A DNA stretch of 64,000 bases from Stenotrophomonas sp. Ste86 (GCF_024519465.1 NZ_JALJRW010000002.1:217779-281778); one strand, 5' to 3'; counted from the first letter of the stretch, positions 38,122 to 49,435 are shown. Translations and numbers: made by a program. Notes: generated from the sequence alone by a model not told the origin.

Positions 38122-41061
38122 ATGGAACGCGCACTTCGTGGGATCGGCATGCTGGGCATGCTGTGGCTGGGAACGCAGGTCGTTGTGGCGCAGACGCGGC
38201 CGGCAGCCACGCCGCAGCCGCCAGCGGTAGCGCCGCTGCTGCAGGTGGCCGGTGCCGAGGTGCCGGTGCAGCTGCGCCAGGTCAGCCTGGACAGCCGGGT
38301 CGTGGCCGGGCTCGGCGAGACCCGCATCGAGATGGAGTTCTTCAACCCCAATGCGCGGGTGCTGGAAGGGCAACTCGAGTTTCCGCTCGCCGACGGCCAG
38401 CAGATCGCCGGGTTCGCCTTGGACATCGACGGGGTGCTGCGCGATGCGGTGCCGGTGCCCAAGGCGCAGGGACGCCAGGTGTTCGAGGCGATCGAACGGC
38501 GCCGGGTAGACCCTGGCCTGCTGGAACAGACCGCCGGCAACCAGTTCCGCCTGCGCATCTACCCGATTCCCGCCCGTGGCAGCCGCCGCGTGGCGCTGAC
38601 CTTCCGCGAGACCTTGCCGGTGGATGCACAGGGCCTGCGCTGGAACCTGCCGCTGCAGTTCGCCCGCGACGCCAGGCAGGTGACGCTACGGCTGGACGCG
38701 CGTGGCACCGGCAAGCCGGTGGCAGGCGCAGCACTTCCCTGGACGTTCCAGGCCCGCGATGGCGCCCACGTGGCGCAATGGCAGGGTGCCGGGAGGGCCC
38801 TGCCGGCGCAGGCGCAGATCCGCTTGCCGCAGGTACGCCAGTTGGATGCGGTCACCGGCCTGCACGAGGGCGAGCGCTATCTGTTGGCGCAGATACCGGT
38901 ACCGGCCCAGGCCGCCCCGCGCGCGTTGCCCAAGCGGGTAGGGCTGCTGTGGGATGCCTCCGGATCGGCCCGACAACGCGACCGCGCCACCGAAACGGCG
39001 GTGCTGGACCGCTATTTCCGCGCCATCGGCGACGGTGAGGTGGAGCTCACCGTACTGCGTGACCATGCCGAAGCGCCGCGCAGCTTCCGCATCCGCGGCG
39101 GTGACTGGAGCGGGCTGCGCGCGCACTTGACCTCGCTGCCGCTGGACGGCGCCAGTGCATTGGGTGCATGGACGCCGCGCGCCGATATCGGCGAGTACCT
39201 GCTGGTCAGCGACGGGCTGTCCAACTATGGCCGACAGGCGCTGCCGCCGTTGGCGGCTGGCCAGCGCCTGTACGCATTGAGCAGCGCCGGTGCACGCACC
39301 GATGGTGCGCGGCTGCGCGCCTGGACCCAGGCCCATCACGGCCAGGCGCTGTTGCTGTCCACTGCCGCCGAGGTCGACGCCGCGATGCCGTTGTTGATGC
39401 AGCAGCCGGCTGACGTGGTCGAACTGCGCGGCGATGGCGTGGACCAGCTGGTGGCCGACGCCAGCCATGCCAGTCAGGGCTGGTTGCGCGTCACCGGGCG
39501 CGTGCAGCGCACTGACGGCGCGGTGGATGTTGGGGTGCGCCTGGCCGACGGCCGGGTCCATCAACAACGCATTGCCGTGTCCGGCGCCCGTGCGCTGGAC
39601 GGTGGACTGGTGGCGCACGCGTGGGCCGATGCGCAGATGGCCGCGTACGCCGCAGACCCGGTCGCGCACGAGGACGCCATGCGGACGTTGTCCCGGCAGT
39701 TCGGCCTGGTCGGGCCCGATACCTCGCTGCTGGTGCTGGAAACCCTGGACGACTACCTGCGTTATGGCATCCGCGCACCGGCACCGCTGCGGGAGGCATA
39801 CGACCGTCTGCATGCGGTGCGCATCGACGATGAAAAGCAGGCCCGTCGCCAGCGTCTGGACCAGATCGCGCGGCAGTTCGCCGACCGCGAACGCTGGTGG
39901 AACACGCGCTGGCCCAAGGACGCACCGGTAGCCAAGGCCGGGCTGGAGAAGTCCGCACCGATGCCGGTCGCCGCGGCCGCACCGGCCGAGGCGCAGCCTT
40001 ACATGGAGGCACGTGCCAACGACGTGGTCAGCGCGCCCGCACCGCCCGCACCGCGGATGCCGATGGCGCCGATGGCGGCGCCCAGTCGCGCGAGCGGCCA
40101 GCTGCAGAGCGTCGAACTGACCGCCAGCAAGGTCGCAGGGGGCAGGGCCAACAGCGGCGCCATCGCGATCGCCCTGGCCCCGTGGGAGCCCGATTCGGAC
40201 TACGCGCGCCGCCTGCGCGATGCCCCGCCGGCACAGCTGTACGCCACGTACCTGGCCGAGCGCGATCAGCACGCCGACAGCAGCGCCTTCTACCTGGACG
40301 TGGCCGATCTGCTGCTGGCCAAGGGCCAGCGCGACCTGGCTCTGCGGGTGCTGTCCAACCTGGCCGAGATGCAGTTGGAGAACCGCCACGTGCTGCGCGT
40401 GCTCGGCTACCGGCTGATGCAGGCCAGGGCGCCCGAGCTGGCGGTGCCGGTGTTCCAGCAGGTGCTGCGGCTGGGCGAGGAGGAGCCGCAGAGCTTCCGT
40501 GACCTGGGCTTGGCGCTGGAGGCCAGCGGGCAGTACCCGCAGGCCGTGGCGATGTTCAATGAGGTGGTGGAGCGGCCTTGGGACGGTCGCTTCGATGGGA
40601 TCTCGCTGATCGCGCTGGACGAGCTGAACACCCTGGCCGCACGCGAGCGGGTCAATCTGAGCGCGGTCGATCCACGTCTGCGTCGCGCGATGCCGCTGGA
40701 TCTGCGCGTGGTGCTCAGCTGGGACAGCGACAACAGCGACATGGACCTGTGGGTCACCGATCCCAACGGCGAGCGCGCGTATTACGGTAACCGCCTCACC
40801 TACCAGGGCGGGCAGATGTCGCAGGACTTCACTGGCGGCTACGGGCCCGAGCAGTTCTCGCTGCGCGAGGCCAAGCCGGGCACGTACAAGGTGGAGGCCA
40901 ATTTCTTCGGCAGCCGTGAGCAGCTGGTTACCGGCGCCACCACGCTGAGCCTGCGCCTGAGTACGCATTGGGGGACACGCAGGCAGCGCGACCAGCAGGT
41001 CACGATGCGGCTGAAGGATCGCGCGGAGACGGTGCTGGTAGGGGAATTCGAGGTGCGCTAG
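38122..41061 (+). CDS. Exported VIT/VWA protein with TPR and DUF2135 domains
   Basis: 979-residue secreted or periplasmic protein. Order: signal peptide (to about residue 24); VIT domain (about 35-165, with LGETRIEMEFFNPN and AIERRRVDPGLLEQ); VWA-like domain (about 270-430) with metal-site WDASGSA and LLVSDG; a linker with disordered Ala/Pro segment; a TPR-like region (about 705-850); C-terminal DUF2135 (about 870-975) with SDNSDMDLWVTDPNGERAYYG. GGGAG lies seven bases before the ATG. VIT/VWA proteins are envelope or adhesion-related; DUF2135 is seen in YfaP. A role in protein binding at the cell surface is inferred. Confidence 0.87.
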   Translation: MERALRGIGMLGMLWLGTQVVVAQTRPAATPQPPAVAPLLQVAGAEVPVQLRQVSLDSRVVAGLGETRIEMEFFNPNARVLEGQLEFPLADGQQIAGFALDIDGVLRDAVPVPKAQGRQVFEAIERRRVDPGLLEQTAGNQFRLRIYPIPARGSRRVALTFRETLPVDAQGLRWNLPLQFARDARQVTLRLDARGTGKPVAGAALPWTFQARDGAHVAQWQGAGRALPAQAQIRLPQVRQLDAVTGLHEGERYLLAQIPVPAQAAPRALPKRVGLLWDASGSARQRDRATETAVLDRYFRAIGDGEVELTVLRDHAEAPRSFRIRGGDWSGLRAHLTSLPLDGASALGAWTPRADIGEYLLVSDGLSNYGRQALPPLAAGQRLYALSSAGARTDGARLRAWTQAHHGQALLLSTAAEVDAAMPLLMQQPADVVELRGDGVDQLVADASHASQGWLRVTGRVQRTDGAVDVGVRLADGRVHQQRIAVSGARALDGGLVAHAWADAQMAAYAADPVAHEDAMRTLSRQFGLVGPDTSLLVLETLDDYLRYGIRAPAPLREAYDRLHAVRIDDEKQARRQRLDQIARQFADRERWWNTRWPKDAPVAKAGLEKSAPMPVAAAAPAEAQPYMEARANDVVSAPAPPAPRMPMAPMAAPSRASGQLQSVELTASKVAGGRANSGAIAIALAPWEPDSDYARRLRDAPPAQLYATYLAERDQHADSSAFYLDVADLLLAKGQRDLALRVLSNLAEMQLENRHVLRVLGYRLMQARAPELAVPVFQQVLRLGEEEPQSFRDLGLALEASGQYPQAVAMFNEVVERPWDGRFDGISLIALDELNTLAARERVNLSAVDPRLRRAMPLDLRVVLSWDSDNSDMDLWVTDPNGERAYYGNRLTYQGGQMSQDFTGGYGPEQFSLREAKPGTYKVEANFFGSREQLVTGATTLSLRLSTHWGTRRQRDQQVTMRLKDRAETVLVGEFEVR

Positions 41062-41082
41062 CACCCGCGTTAGTCTGCAGGG

Positions 41083-41114
41083 GACACACGGCCGGGACGC
41101 CCGTGCCGTGTGTC
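41083..41114 (+). terminator. Hairpin after the VIT/VWA gene
   Basis: Perfect 10-bp stem GACACACGGC/GCCGTGTGTC with a 12-nt loop that can itself pair (CGGG/CCCG). It begins 22 bp after the stop of the VIT/VWA gene. No T-run follows, so it may be a pause or RNA-stability element rather than a classical terminator. Confidence 0.5.
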
Positions 41115-41191
41115 GGATGCGCGCTGCGGGCAGCCGATGCGCCGCACCAGCAGCTACCATGCCCGATTGCTGCATGATTCCGCCCCGCCGC

Positions 41192-42121
41192 ATGGACGAC
41201 CCGATGACTTCCCGCCCTTCCTCCCGCTGGCGCCCCACCACCCGTTGGCTGGTCTGGGCCGCCATACTGCTTGCCAGCGCGGTGGCCAACGCCTTCGTCG
41301 AGGTCATGGACGCCAGCCGCCGTGGCGAGGCGCTCGCGTTGTGGCAGCCGATGACCTGGGAGCTGAGCAGCGCCGGCATGATCCTGCTCACCCTGCCGCT
41401 GCTGTGGTGGGGTTGCCAACGCTGGCCGTTGCATGCCGACACCTGGACGCGCCGGCTGCCGCTCTACCTGCTGGCCAGCGTGGCGTGGTCGCTGCTGCAC
41501 GTGGTCGGGATGATGGCGCTGCGTCACCTGGCCTACGCCAGCCTGGGCGAGCATTACGTCGATGGCTCCGGCTGGGTTTCTCGGCTGCTGTACGAGTACC
41601 TCAAGGACGTCCGCGCGTTCTTCACCTTCGTGGCGATCGAGCACTTCTTCAGCTGGTTCGGCCGCCGCCGCCAAGGCGAGGCGCACCTGCTGGCCGCGCC
41701 GGAGGATGCACCGCCCGAAGAACCGGTGGACCGGCCCGAGCGCTTCCTGGTGCGCAAGCTCGGCCGTGATTTCCTGGTGGCTACCGGCGACATCGAATAC
41801 GCCCAGGCCGCCGGCAACTACATGAACCTGCACGTGCGCGGCCACGACTATCCGCTACGCAGCACCATGGCCGCGCTGGAGGCGCGGCTGGACCCGGCGC
41901 GGTTCGTGCGCATCCACCGCAGCTACGTGCTCAACCTGGGCTTCCTGGTGTCCATCGAGCCGCTGGACAGCGGCGAGGCGCGCGCCCACCTGGCCGATGG
42001 CAGTGCGCTGCCCTGCAGCCGCCGCCAGCTGCCGGGCCTGCGCGCGGCGCTGGGGCAGGGGGCGGCGGCGGGCTCAACGGATGCGGCAATGCCGGGCGGC
42101 ACCACCCGCGCATCTACATGA
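41192..42121 (+). CDS. Membrane-bound LytTR-family transcriptional regulator
   Basis: 309-residue protein with four membrane helices in the first 150 residues (for example WLVWAAILLASAVANAFVEV, and MILLTLPLLWWGC), a short linker, and a C-terminal LytTR DNA-binding domain (VRKLGRDFLVATGDIEYAQAAGNY, then FVRIHRSYVLNL). Proteins of this layout regulate envelope or secreted functions, usually through a membrane signal. ATG at 41192 is used; ATG at 41204 is possible. It is located between the VIT/VWA gene and prfB on the same strand; no kinase lies nearby, so its signal is probably sensed by its own helices. Confidence 0.87.
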   Translation: MDDPMTSRPSSRWRPTTRWLVWAAILLASAVANAFVEVMDASRRGEALALWQPMTWELSSAGMILLTLPLLWWGCQRWPLHADTWTRRLPLYLLASVAWSLLHVVGMMALRHLAYASLGEHYVDGSGWVSRLLYEYLKDVRAFFTFVAIEHFFSWFGRRRQGEAHLLAAPEDAPPEEPVDRPERFLVRKLGRDFLVATGDIEYAQAAGNYMNLHVRGHDYPLRSTMAALEARLDPARFVRIHRSYVLNLGFLVSIEPLDSGEARAHLADGSALPCSRRQLPGLRAALGQGAAAGSTDAAMPGGTTRAST

Positions 42122-42176
42122 ACGGGCGTTCCAAGCTACAATTCAGGCCTTGTCCCAAGCCTTCAACACCGCCGAT

Positions 42177-43302
42177 ATGATCGAGCTCAATCCCGTGCGC
42201 CAGCGAATCACCGATCTGACCGATCGCGTGCTCTCGCTCAGGGGGTATCTTTGACTACGACGCCAAGAAAGAGCGTCTGGAAGAAGTAACCCGGGAACTG
42301 GAAAACCCAGACATCTGGAACAATGCCGAGTACGCCCAGAACCTGGGCCGTGAACGCGCCAACCTGGAAAAGACCGTCGGCGGCATCGCCACGATCCTGG
42401 ACGGCCTGTCCGAGTCCGGCGAACTGCTGGAACTGGCTGAAAGCGAGCAGGACGAAGATACCGCCCTGGCCGTGGTCGCCGACCTGGACAAGTACCAGAA
42501 GCACGTGGAACAGCTGGAATTCCAGCGCATGTTCTCCGGCCAGATGGACACCGCCCCGGCCTTCGTGGACATCCAGGCCGGTGCCGGTGGCACCGAAGCC
42601 CAGGACTGGGCCGAAATCCTGCTGCGCATGTACCTGCGCTGGTGCGAATCGCGCGGCTGGAAGACCGAGCTGATGGAAGTGTCCGGTGGCGACGTCGCCG
42701 GCATCAAGTCCGCCACGCTGCGCGTTGAAGGCGATTACGCCTATGGTTGGCTGAAGACCGAAACCGGCGTGCACCGCCTGGTGCGCAAGTCGCCGTTCGA
42801 TTCGGACAACCGCCGCCATACCAGCTTCACCTCGGTGTTCGTGTCCCCGGAAGTGGACAACAACATCGAGATCGACATCAACCCGGCCGACCTGCGCACC
42901 GACGTGTACCGCTCCTCCGGTGCCGGTGGCCAGCACGTCAACAAGACCGAGTCGGCGGTGCGTATCACGCACATTCCGACCAACACGGTCGTGGCCTGCC
43001 AGACCGGCCGCAGCCAGCACCAGAACCGCGACAACGCGATGAAGATGCTGGCCGCCAAGCTGTACGAGCTGGAAGTCCAGAAGCGCAACGCCGAGCGCGA
43101 TGCGGTGGAAGCAACCAAATCCGACATCGGCTGGGGCAGCCAGATCCGCAATTACGTGCTCGACCAGAGCCGCATCAAGGACCTGCGCACCGGCATCGAG
43201 CGCTCGGACACCCAGAAAGTGCTGGACGGCGACCTCGACGAGTTCGTCGAGGCCAGCCTGAAGTCCGGCCTGGCCGTGGGCTCCAAACGCATCGACGCCT
43301 GA
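42177..43302 (+). CDS. prfB: Peptide chain release factor 2 (programmed +1 frameshift)
   Basis: 374-residue factor that reads UGA and UAA. The first 25 codons ([18 protein letters not shown]) end at an in-frame TGA at 42252-42254. The sequence there, AGGGGGTATCTTTGAC, is the classic RF2 frameshift signal: an internal Shine-Dalgarno, a CTT slippery codon and UGA. Ribosomes shift +1 when RF2 is scarce and continue at 42253 in [12 protein letters not shown]. The SPF stop-codon motif (RKSPFDS) and GGQ ([13 protein letters not shown]) are intact. It is not a pseudogene. lysS follows, as in many proteobacteria. Confidence 0.97.
42240..42255 (+). promoter_or_regulatory. prfB: prfB programmed frameshift site
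   Basis: AGGGGG (42240-42245), then TAT CTT TGA and C: internal Shine-Dalgarno three bases upstream of the CTT slippery codon, UGA stop in the zero frame, then C as the weak-termination context. This is autoregulation of RF2 by its own level. Confidence 0.95.
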
Positions 43303-43424
43303 CCGTCGGGTCGCCCCGCGCGGCCCGATGCGCCCGCCCCGGGCCCGCCCGGGGATTTCGCACTCTGCCCCGTCCATCGGCATGATGGCGGGGTTCGTAC
43401 CTCCCCCAGACATAGACCCACGCC

Positions 43425-44942
<1,518 letters not shown>

Positions 44943-44951
44943 GACGTAGGT

Positions 44952-44976
44952 CCGGCTGCCAAGGGAGGGCAGCCGG
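44952..44976 (+). terminator. Hairpin after lysS
   Basis: Perfect 9-bp GC-rich stem (CCGGCTGCC/GGCAGCCGG) with a 7-nt loop, nine bases after the lysS stop. No T-run, so intrinsic termination would be weak; it may also protect the 3' end. Confidence 0.55.
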
Positions 44977-45137
44977 GGCGGGGTTCCGCTGAGGTGGCCG
45001 CGCGCGTATGGTTTCTGCGTGGCCTTCCCGGTAGACGCCGTGATGGCCAGGGCGATGATCGGTCCGTTGGTGCGTGACATCCACATCACACCGCGACCAC
45101 GATCATGAACCGGGAGATCACGACGGGAGGCGGATCC

Positions 45138-46277
45138 ATGCAAGGTGCCAGTGTGCAGAGTGGCGGAGTATTCTCTCCGCAGCATGTTCCAGTGTGGTCC
45201 AGGAAGACGGCGGAAGCATCCTTGAATATTGTCATCGTTGACGACCAGACGTCCGCGCGCACCATGCTCCGTCATGTCATCGAGGACATCGCGCCGGAAC
45301 TGAGCGTGCACGACTTCGGGGATCCGCTCACCGCGCTGGCCTGGTGCGAATCGCACCCGGTGGACCTGCTGCTGCTCGACTACCGCATGCCGGAGATGGA
45401 TGGGCTGGAGTTCGCCCGCCGCTTCCGCCGGTTGCCCAAGCACCGCGACATCCCGGTGATCCTGATCACCGTGGTCGGCGACGAGCCGATCCGCCAGGCC
45501 GCGCTCGAAGCGGGCGTCATCGATTTCCTGGTCAAGCCCATCCGCCCGCGCGAACTGCGCGCGCGCTGCTACAACCTCTTGCAGTTGCGCCAGCAGTCGG
45601 AAAACGTCAAGCAACGCGCGCTGTCGCTGGAACAGCGCCTGCTGGCCAGCATGCACGAAGTGGAAGAGCGCGAACGCGAAACGCTGTCGCGGCTGGCGCG
45701 TGCGATCGAGTTCCGTGATGCCGGCACCAGTGCCTACCTGGAGCGCATGGCGCACGTGGCCGGGTTGATCGCCGAGCAGCTCGGCCTGCCCGAGGACGAG
45801 TGCAAGCTGATCGAGATGGCTGCGCCCCTGCACGATATGGGCAAGATCGCCATCCCCGATGCGGTGCTGCTCAAGCAGGGCAAGCTCAACGAAGAGGAGT
45901 TGGCGATCATGCGCCGGCACCCGCGTATCGGCTATGAGCTGCTGAGCGGCAGCCAGAACCGTTTCATCCAGGTGGGTGCGTTGATCGCACTGCGCCATCA
46001 CGAACGTTATGACGGCAGCGGGTATCCCGACGGCCTGATCGGCGATGCGATCCCGCTGGAAGCGCGGATCGTGGCGGTTGCCGATGTGTTCGATGCCCTG
46101 ATCTCACCCCGACCGTACAAGGAAGCATGGACGATGGAAGCGACGTTGGCCTACCTCTACGCACAGCGTGGCCGGCTGTTCGACCCGCGTTGCGTGGACG
46201 CGCTGCTGCGCGGCCGGCAACAGCTGGACGAAATCTGCGCCCAGCACTCGACCGCCTCGACCCGCCCGGGGATGTGA
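45138..46277 (+). CDS. rpfG: RpfG: DSF-responsive response regulator with HD-GYP phosphodiesterase domain
   Basis: 379-residue output protein of DSF quorum sensing. Receiver domain with phospho-acceptor D81 (LLLLDYRMPEMDG) and VKPIRP; then an HD-GYP domain with HD at 232-233 (LHDMGKIAIPD), and HHERYDGSGYP (287-297). Phosphorylation by RpfC activates breakdown of cyclic-di-GMP in Xanthomonas. I chose ATG at 45138 because GGGAGG lies seven bases upstream; an ATG at 45105 lacks a ribosome site. rpfC begins one base after its stop, and no separate rpfH gene lies between them. Confidence 0.95.
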   Translation: MQGASVQSGGVFSPQHVPVWSRKTAEASLNIVIVDDQTSARTMLRHVIEDIAPELSVHDFGDPLTALAWCESHPVDLLLLDYRMPEMDGLEFARRFRRLPKHRDIPVILITVVGDEPIRQAALEAGVIDFLVKPIRPRELRARCYNLLQLRQQSENVKQRALSLEQRLLASMHEVEERERETLSRLARAIEFRDAGTSAYLERMAHVAGLIAEQLGLPEDECKLIEMAAPLHDMGKIAIPDAVLLKQGKLNEEELAIMRRHPRIGYELLSGSQNRFIQVGALIALRHHERYDGSGYPDGLIGDAIPLEARIVAVADVFDALISPRPYKEAWTMEATLAYLYAQRGRLFDPRCVDALLRGRQQLDEICAQHSTASTRPGM

Positions 46278-46278
46278 C

Positions 46279-49236
46279 ATGCATGGCCTGCTCCAGCGCC
46301 TCAAGCAGCGGCTGGACACGATGCGCGGCCATGCGTTCGTCCGGTTCTTTCCTGCCACGCTGGTGTCGCTGGTCGCACTGGCGGTGCTCGCGCCCGCGCA
46401 GTGGTGGATCGGTGCGACGCTGGTCGTGGCCGCCGCTCTCATCCACGTGAGCCGGTCGGCACACGCGGGACGACGCGCGTCGAATGGCTCCAACGCCGGC
46501 CGCGGCATCCTCGCCGAGCTGCGTGCGCGGCTGTCCAATCGACCCGACAGCGAGCACCTCCAGAACTTCATCCGGATTGCGATCACCGCGTTGTTCATCG
46601 GCTATCTCGGCTGGCGCTATACGCAGGTGGGGGGCGACATTCTGCGCGTGACGTGGCTGATCCTGGCAGTCGAGCTGGCCGTGGCGATGCTGTTGCTGGC
46701 GGGTCTGTTGGCGCGACCGGGCGTGTCGCGCGCGCGGCGTACCGTGGGGATGGTCACCGATTACGCCTGCATGGGCGCAATCATGACCCTGCAGGGAGAA
46801 CCGGCGGCGTTGCTGTATGTGGTGCTGCTGTGGGTCACCATCGGCAATGGCATGCGCTATGGGCGCGGCTACCTGCATGCCGCCACCGCGATGGGCTGCG
46901 CGGCGTTCCTCTGCGCACTCCTGTTTTCCCCGTACTGGGCCGGACACCATCTACTCGGCTGGGGACTGCTGCTGGGACTGGGCATGACCCCGCTGTACTT
47001 CGTCGGCATCAGCCGGGCCGCGCCCCCGACCGCCGCCGACCCGCGGACGGCGGCGGTGGGACCGGTGCATCGCCTCTACCTGCAGGTAAAGGAGCGCCTG
47101 ACCAAGCGTTCGGACAGCGAGCATGGCCAGGCCATCGTGCGTATCGTGTTGATCACGCTGATCCTGGGCTATGTGCTCATGCCCAGCGTGCGCCACGACC
47201 TGCCGCCGGCGCAGCATCACGGCGTGCTGGCGATCGTGCTGACCGGGCTGTTCCTGTCGATCACGCTGTTTGCCTGGCTGCTGGTGCGGCCGGCGCGCTC
47301 GGATCCGCGGCGTATCGCCGGGATGCTGGCCGATTACGGCCTGATCGCCGCCGGCATGGTGCAGATGGGCGAGCCGCTGGCGTGGGTCTACATCGTGGTG
47401 ATGTGGGTGACCGTGGGCAACGGCATGCGCTACGGGAACAATTATCTGTACGCGGCCGTGGCCATGGCGCTGGGCAGCTTCGGCTACACCATGTTGGCCA
47501 CGCCCTATTGGGAACAGAACGGTCGCCTGGGCTTCGGGCTCTGGCTCGGGTTGGCGGCGGTGCCGCTGTACTTCTCCAGCCTGCTGCGTCAGTTGACCCA
47601 TGCCATGGACGAGGCGCGTCGCGCCAGCGAGGCCAAGAGCCGGTTCCTGGCCAACATGAGCCATGAATTCCGCACGCCGCTCAATGGCCTGTCGGGGATG
47701 ACCGAAGTGCTGGCCACCACGCAGCTGGATGAAGAGCAGCGCGAGTGCGTCAGCACCATCCAGGCCTCCTCCCGCAGCCTGCTGGCACTGGTGGAGGAGG
47801 TGCTGGACATCTCGGCCATCGAGGCGGGCAAGCTGCGGGTGCTGGCCGAGGATTTCTCGCTGGCCGATGTGATGCAGTCCATCGGGCTGATCCTGTTGCC
47901 GCAGGCCAAGGTCAAGCGTCTGGCCTACCAGGTCAAGGTGGATGACGGGGTGCCGGCGCGACTGCGCGGCGACCTGGGCCATCTGCGGCAGATCCTGCTC
48001 AACCTGGCTGGCAACGCGGTCAAGTTCACCGACCACGGCAAGGTCGAGATCCGGGTGTCGCTGCTGCGCGATGACGGGCAGGGCAACGTGCGGATCCGGT
48101 TCGACATCCTCGATACCGGTATCGGCGTGGTCCCGGCCATGCGTCCGCGATTGTTCGAGGCCTTCGAGCAGGCCGATGTGAGCATGGCGCGTCGGCACGA
48201 GGGCACCGGGCTGGGCACGACCATTGCCAAGGGCCTGGTGGAGGCGATGGGCGGGCAGATCGGCTTTGCCGAGAACCCGCCGCAGGGCAGCTGCTTCTGG
48301 TTCGAGCTGCCGTTTGCACTTCCCCCGGTGGTCGCCGGCGAGTTCACCCCGGCGGTGGTCGGCGAGAGCGTGCCCGGCAGCGGCAACAACGTGATCGCGT
48401 TTGCCGACCCGTTCCTGCGCCATCGCGCACGCGTGCGCAGCATGAAGATTCTGGTGGCCGACGATCATCAGGCCAATCGCCTGGTGCTGCAGCGGCTGCT
48501 GCAGAAGGCCGGGCACAAGGTGGTATGCGTCAACGATGCCGAGGCGGTGCTGGATGCGTTGGCCGAAAGCGATTACGACGTGGCCATCGCCGATCTGCAC
48601 ATGCCGGGGATGAGCGGGCTGGACATGCTCAAGGAGCTGCGGGTGATGCAGGCCGGCGGTGCACCGCGCACACCCGTGTTGATCCTCAGCGCCGATGTGA
48701 CGCCCGAGGCGATCCAGCAGTGCACCCAGGCCGGCGCGCACACCTTCTTCGGCAAGCCGGTGGTGGCGGTGCGGCTGCTGGATACGCTGGCCGATATCGC
48801 CACCAACGACCAGTTGCGGGCCACGGCGCCGGTGGTGCATGTGTCGGTGGCGCCCGACGGCGTGCTCGATCCGGGCGTGCTCGATGAGCTGGCGTCGCTG
48901 GGGTTGGGGGAGGCGTTCGAGCAGGAGTTCGTTCGCCAATGCCTGGAAGATGCGCGGCAGTGCATCGAGGTGGCCGCCGCCGATGGCGAGCGCGCTGACT
49001 GGGTGCATCTGCGCGAGCAGGCGCACGCGATCAAGGGCGTGGCCGGCAACCTCGGGCTGGTGCGCGTGGCGCATCGTGCCGGTGAGGTGATGCGCATGGC
49101 CGACTGGCAGTTGAAGACCGAGTGGCGCGAGCGGATCAACCAGATCCGCACCGGGATGAAGGAGGGCCGTGCGGCGCTCGAGGCCCGCGCGCAGAAGCGC
49201 GACGCGCGCGAGGATGGTGGTAGCGACGTGCGGTGA
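46279..49236 (+). CDS. rpfC: RpfC: DSF-sensing hybrid histidine kinase with duplicated membrane sensor
   Basis: 985-residue hybrid kinase. The membrane region contains two consecutive, clearly homologous sensor copies, at about 90-245 and 278-435. Both hold DSEH, a DYxxxxAGM-type helix, WVT(I/V)GNGMRYG and a PLYF end. The first copy probably corresponds to the separate RpfH protein of Xanthomonas. After that come H462 (SHEFRTPLNG), the ATPase domain (LAGNAVKF, GTGLGTTIA), a receiver with D772 (AIADLHMPG), and an HPt domain with H916 (HAIKGVAGN). S. maltophilia RpfC-1 proteins are reported with about ten helices versus five in RpfC-2; this is the long type. It phosphorylates RpfG and in relatives binds RpfF. 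Confidence 0.95.
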   Translation: MHGLLQRLKQRLDTMRGHAFVRFFPATLVSLVALAVLAPAQWWIGATLVVAAALIHVSRSAHAGRRASNGSNAGRGILAELRARLSNRPDSEHLQNFIRIAITALFIGYLGWRYTQVGGDILRVTWLILAVELAVAMLLLAGLLARPGVSRARRTVGMVTDYACMGAIMTLQGEPAALLYVVLLWVTIGNGMRYGRGYLHAATAMGCAAFLCALLFSPYWAGHHLLGWGLLLGLGMTPLYFVGISRAAPPTAADPRTAAVGPVHRLYLQVKERLTKRSDSEHGQAIVRIVLITLILGYVLMPSVRHDLPPAQHHGVLAIVLTGLFLSITLFAWLLVRPARSDPRRIAGMLADYGLIAAGMVQMGEPLAWVYIVVMWVTVGNGMRYGNNYLYAAVAMALGSFGYTMLATPYWEQNGRLGFGLWLGLAAVPLYFSSLLRQLTHAMDEARRASEAKSRFLANMSHEFRTPLNGLSGMTEVLATTQLDEEQRECVSTIQASSRSLLALVEEVLDISAIEAGKLRVLAEDFSLADVMQSIGLILLPQAKVKRLAYQVKVDDGVPARLRGDLGHLRQILLNLAGNAVKFTDHGKVEIRVSLLRDDGQGNVRIRFDILDTGIGVVPAMRPRLFEAFEQADVSMARRHEGTGLGTTIAKGLVEAMGGQIGFAENPPQGSCFWFELPFALPPVVAGEFTPAVVGESVPGSGNNVIAFADPFLRHRARVRSMKILVADDHQANRLVLQRLLQKAGHKVVCVNDAEAVLDALAESDYDVAIADLHMPGMSGLDMLKELRVMQAGGAPRTPVLILSADVTPEAIQQCTQAGAHTFFGKPVVAVRLLDTLADIATNDQLRATAPVVHVSVAPDGVLDPGVLDELASLGLGEAFEQEFVRQCLEDARQCIEVAAADGERADWVHLREQAHAIKGVAGNLGLVRVAHRAGEVMRMADWQLKTEWRERINQIRTGMKEGRAALEARAQKRDAREDGGSDVR

Positions 49237-49257
49237 TCGACCGCTTGCTACCGGATT

Positions 49258-49364
49258 GGGCGGGGGTGTGTGGGTTCGCCGGACACGCTGCAAGTACGTC
49301 CATGTAAGCTCGCGTACGCCATCCATGGCGTACGACGGTCCCGCGAACCCACACACCCCCGCCC
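49258..49364 (+). repeat. Large inverted-repeat module, copy 3
   Basis: Arms of 27 bp at 49258-49284 and 49338-49364 pair at 26 of 27 positions. Inside is a perfect 10-bp hairpin (CGTACGCCAT-CC-ATGGCGTACG, 49313-49334) and the GCAAGTACGTCC core shared with 10752-10849. It lies just after rpfC, between the convergent rpfC and rpfF genes, where it could fold in both transcripts. Open frames across it are artefacts. Confidence 0.88.
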
Positions 49365-49435
49365 TCGACGGTTGGTTGGCGCAGCCAGCGAGGCACTCCT
49401 GCGCATGGAAGAACGCGCCGCAGTCAAAAAGAAAC

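Noticed and set aside
42177..42254. prfB as a pseudogene because of an in-frame TGA at codon 26
   Set aside because: The stop sits in the exact programmed frameshift context of bacterial RF2 genes, and the reading continues intact in the +1 frame.
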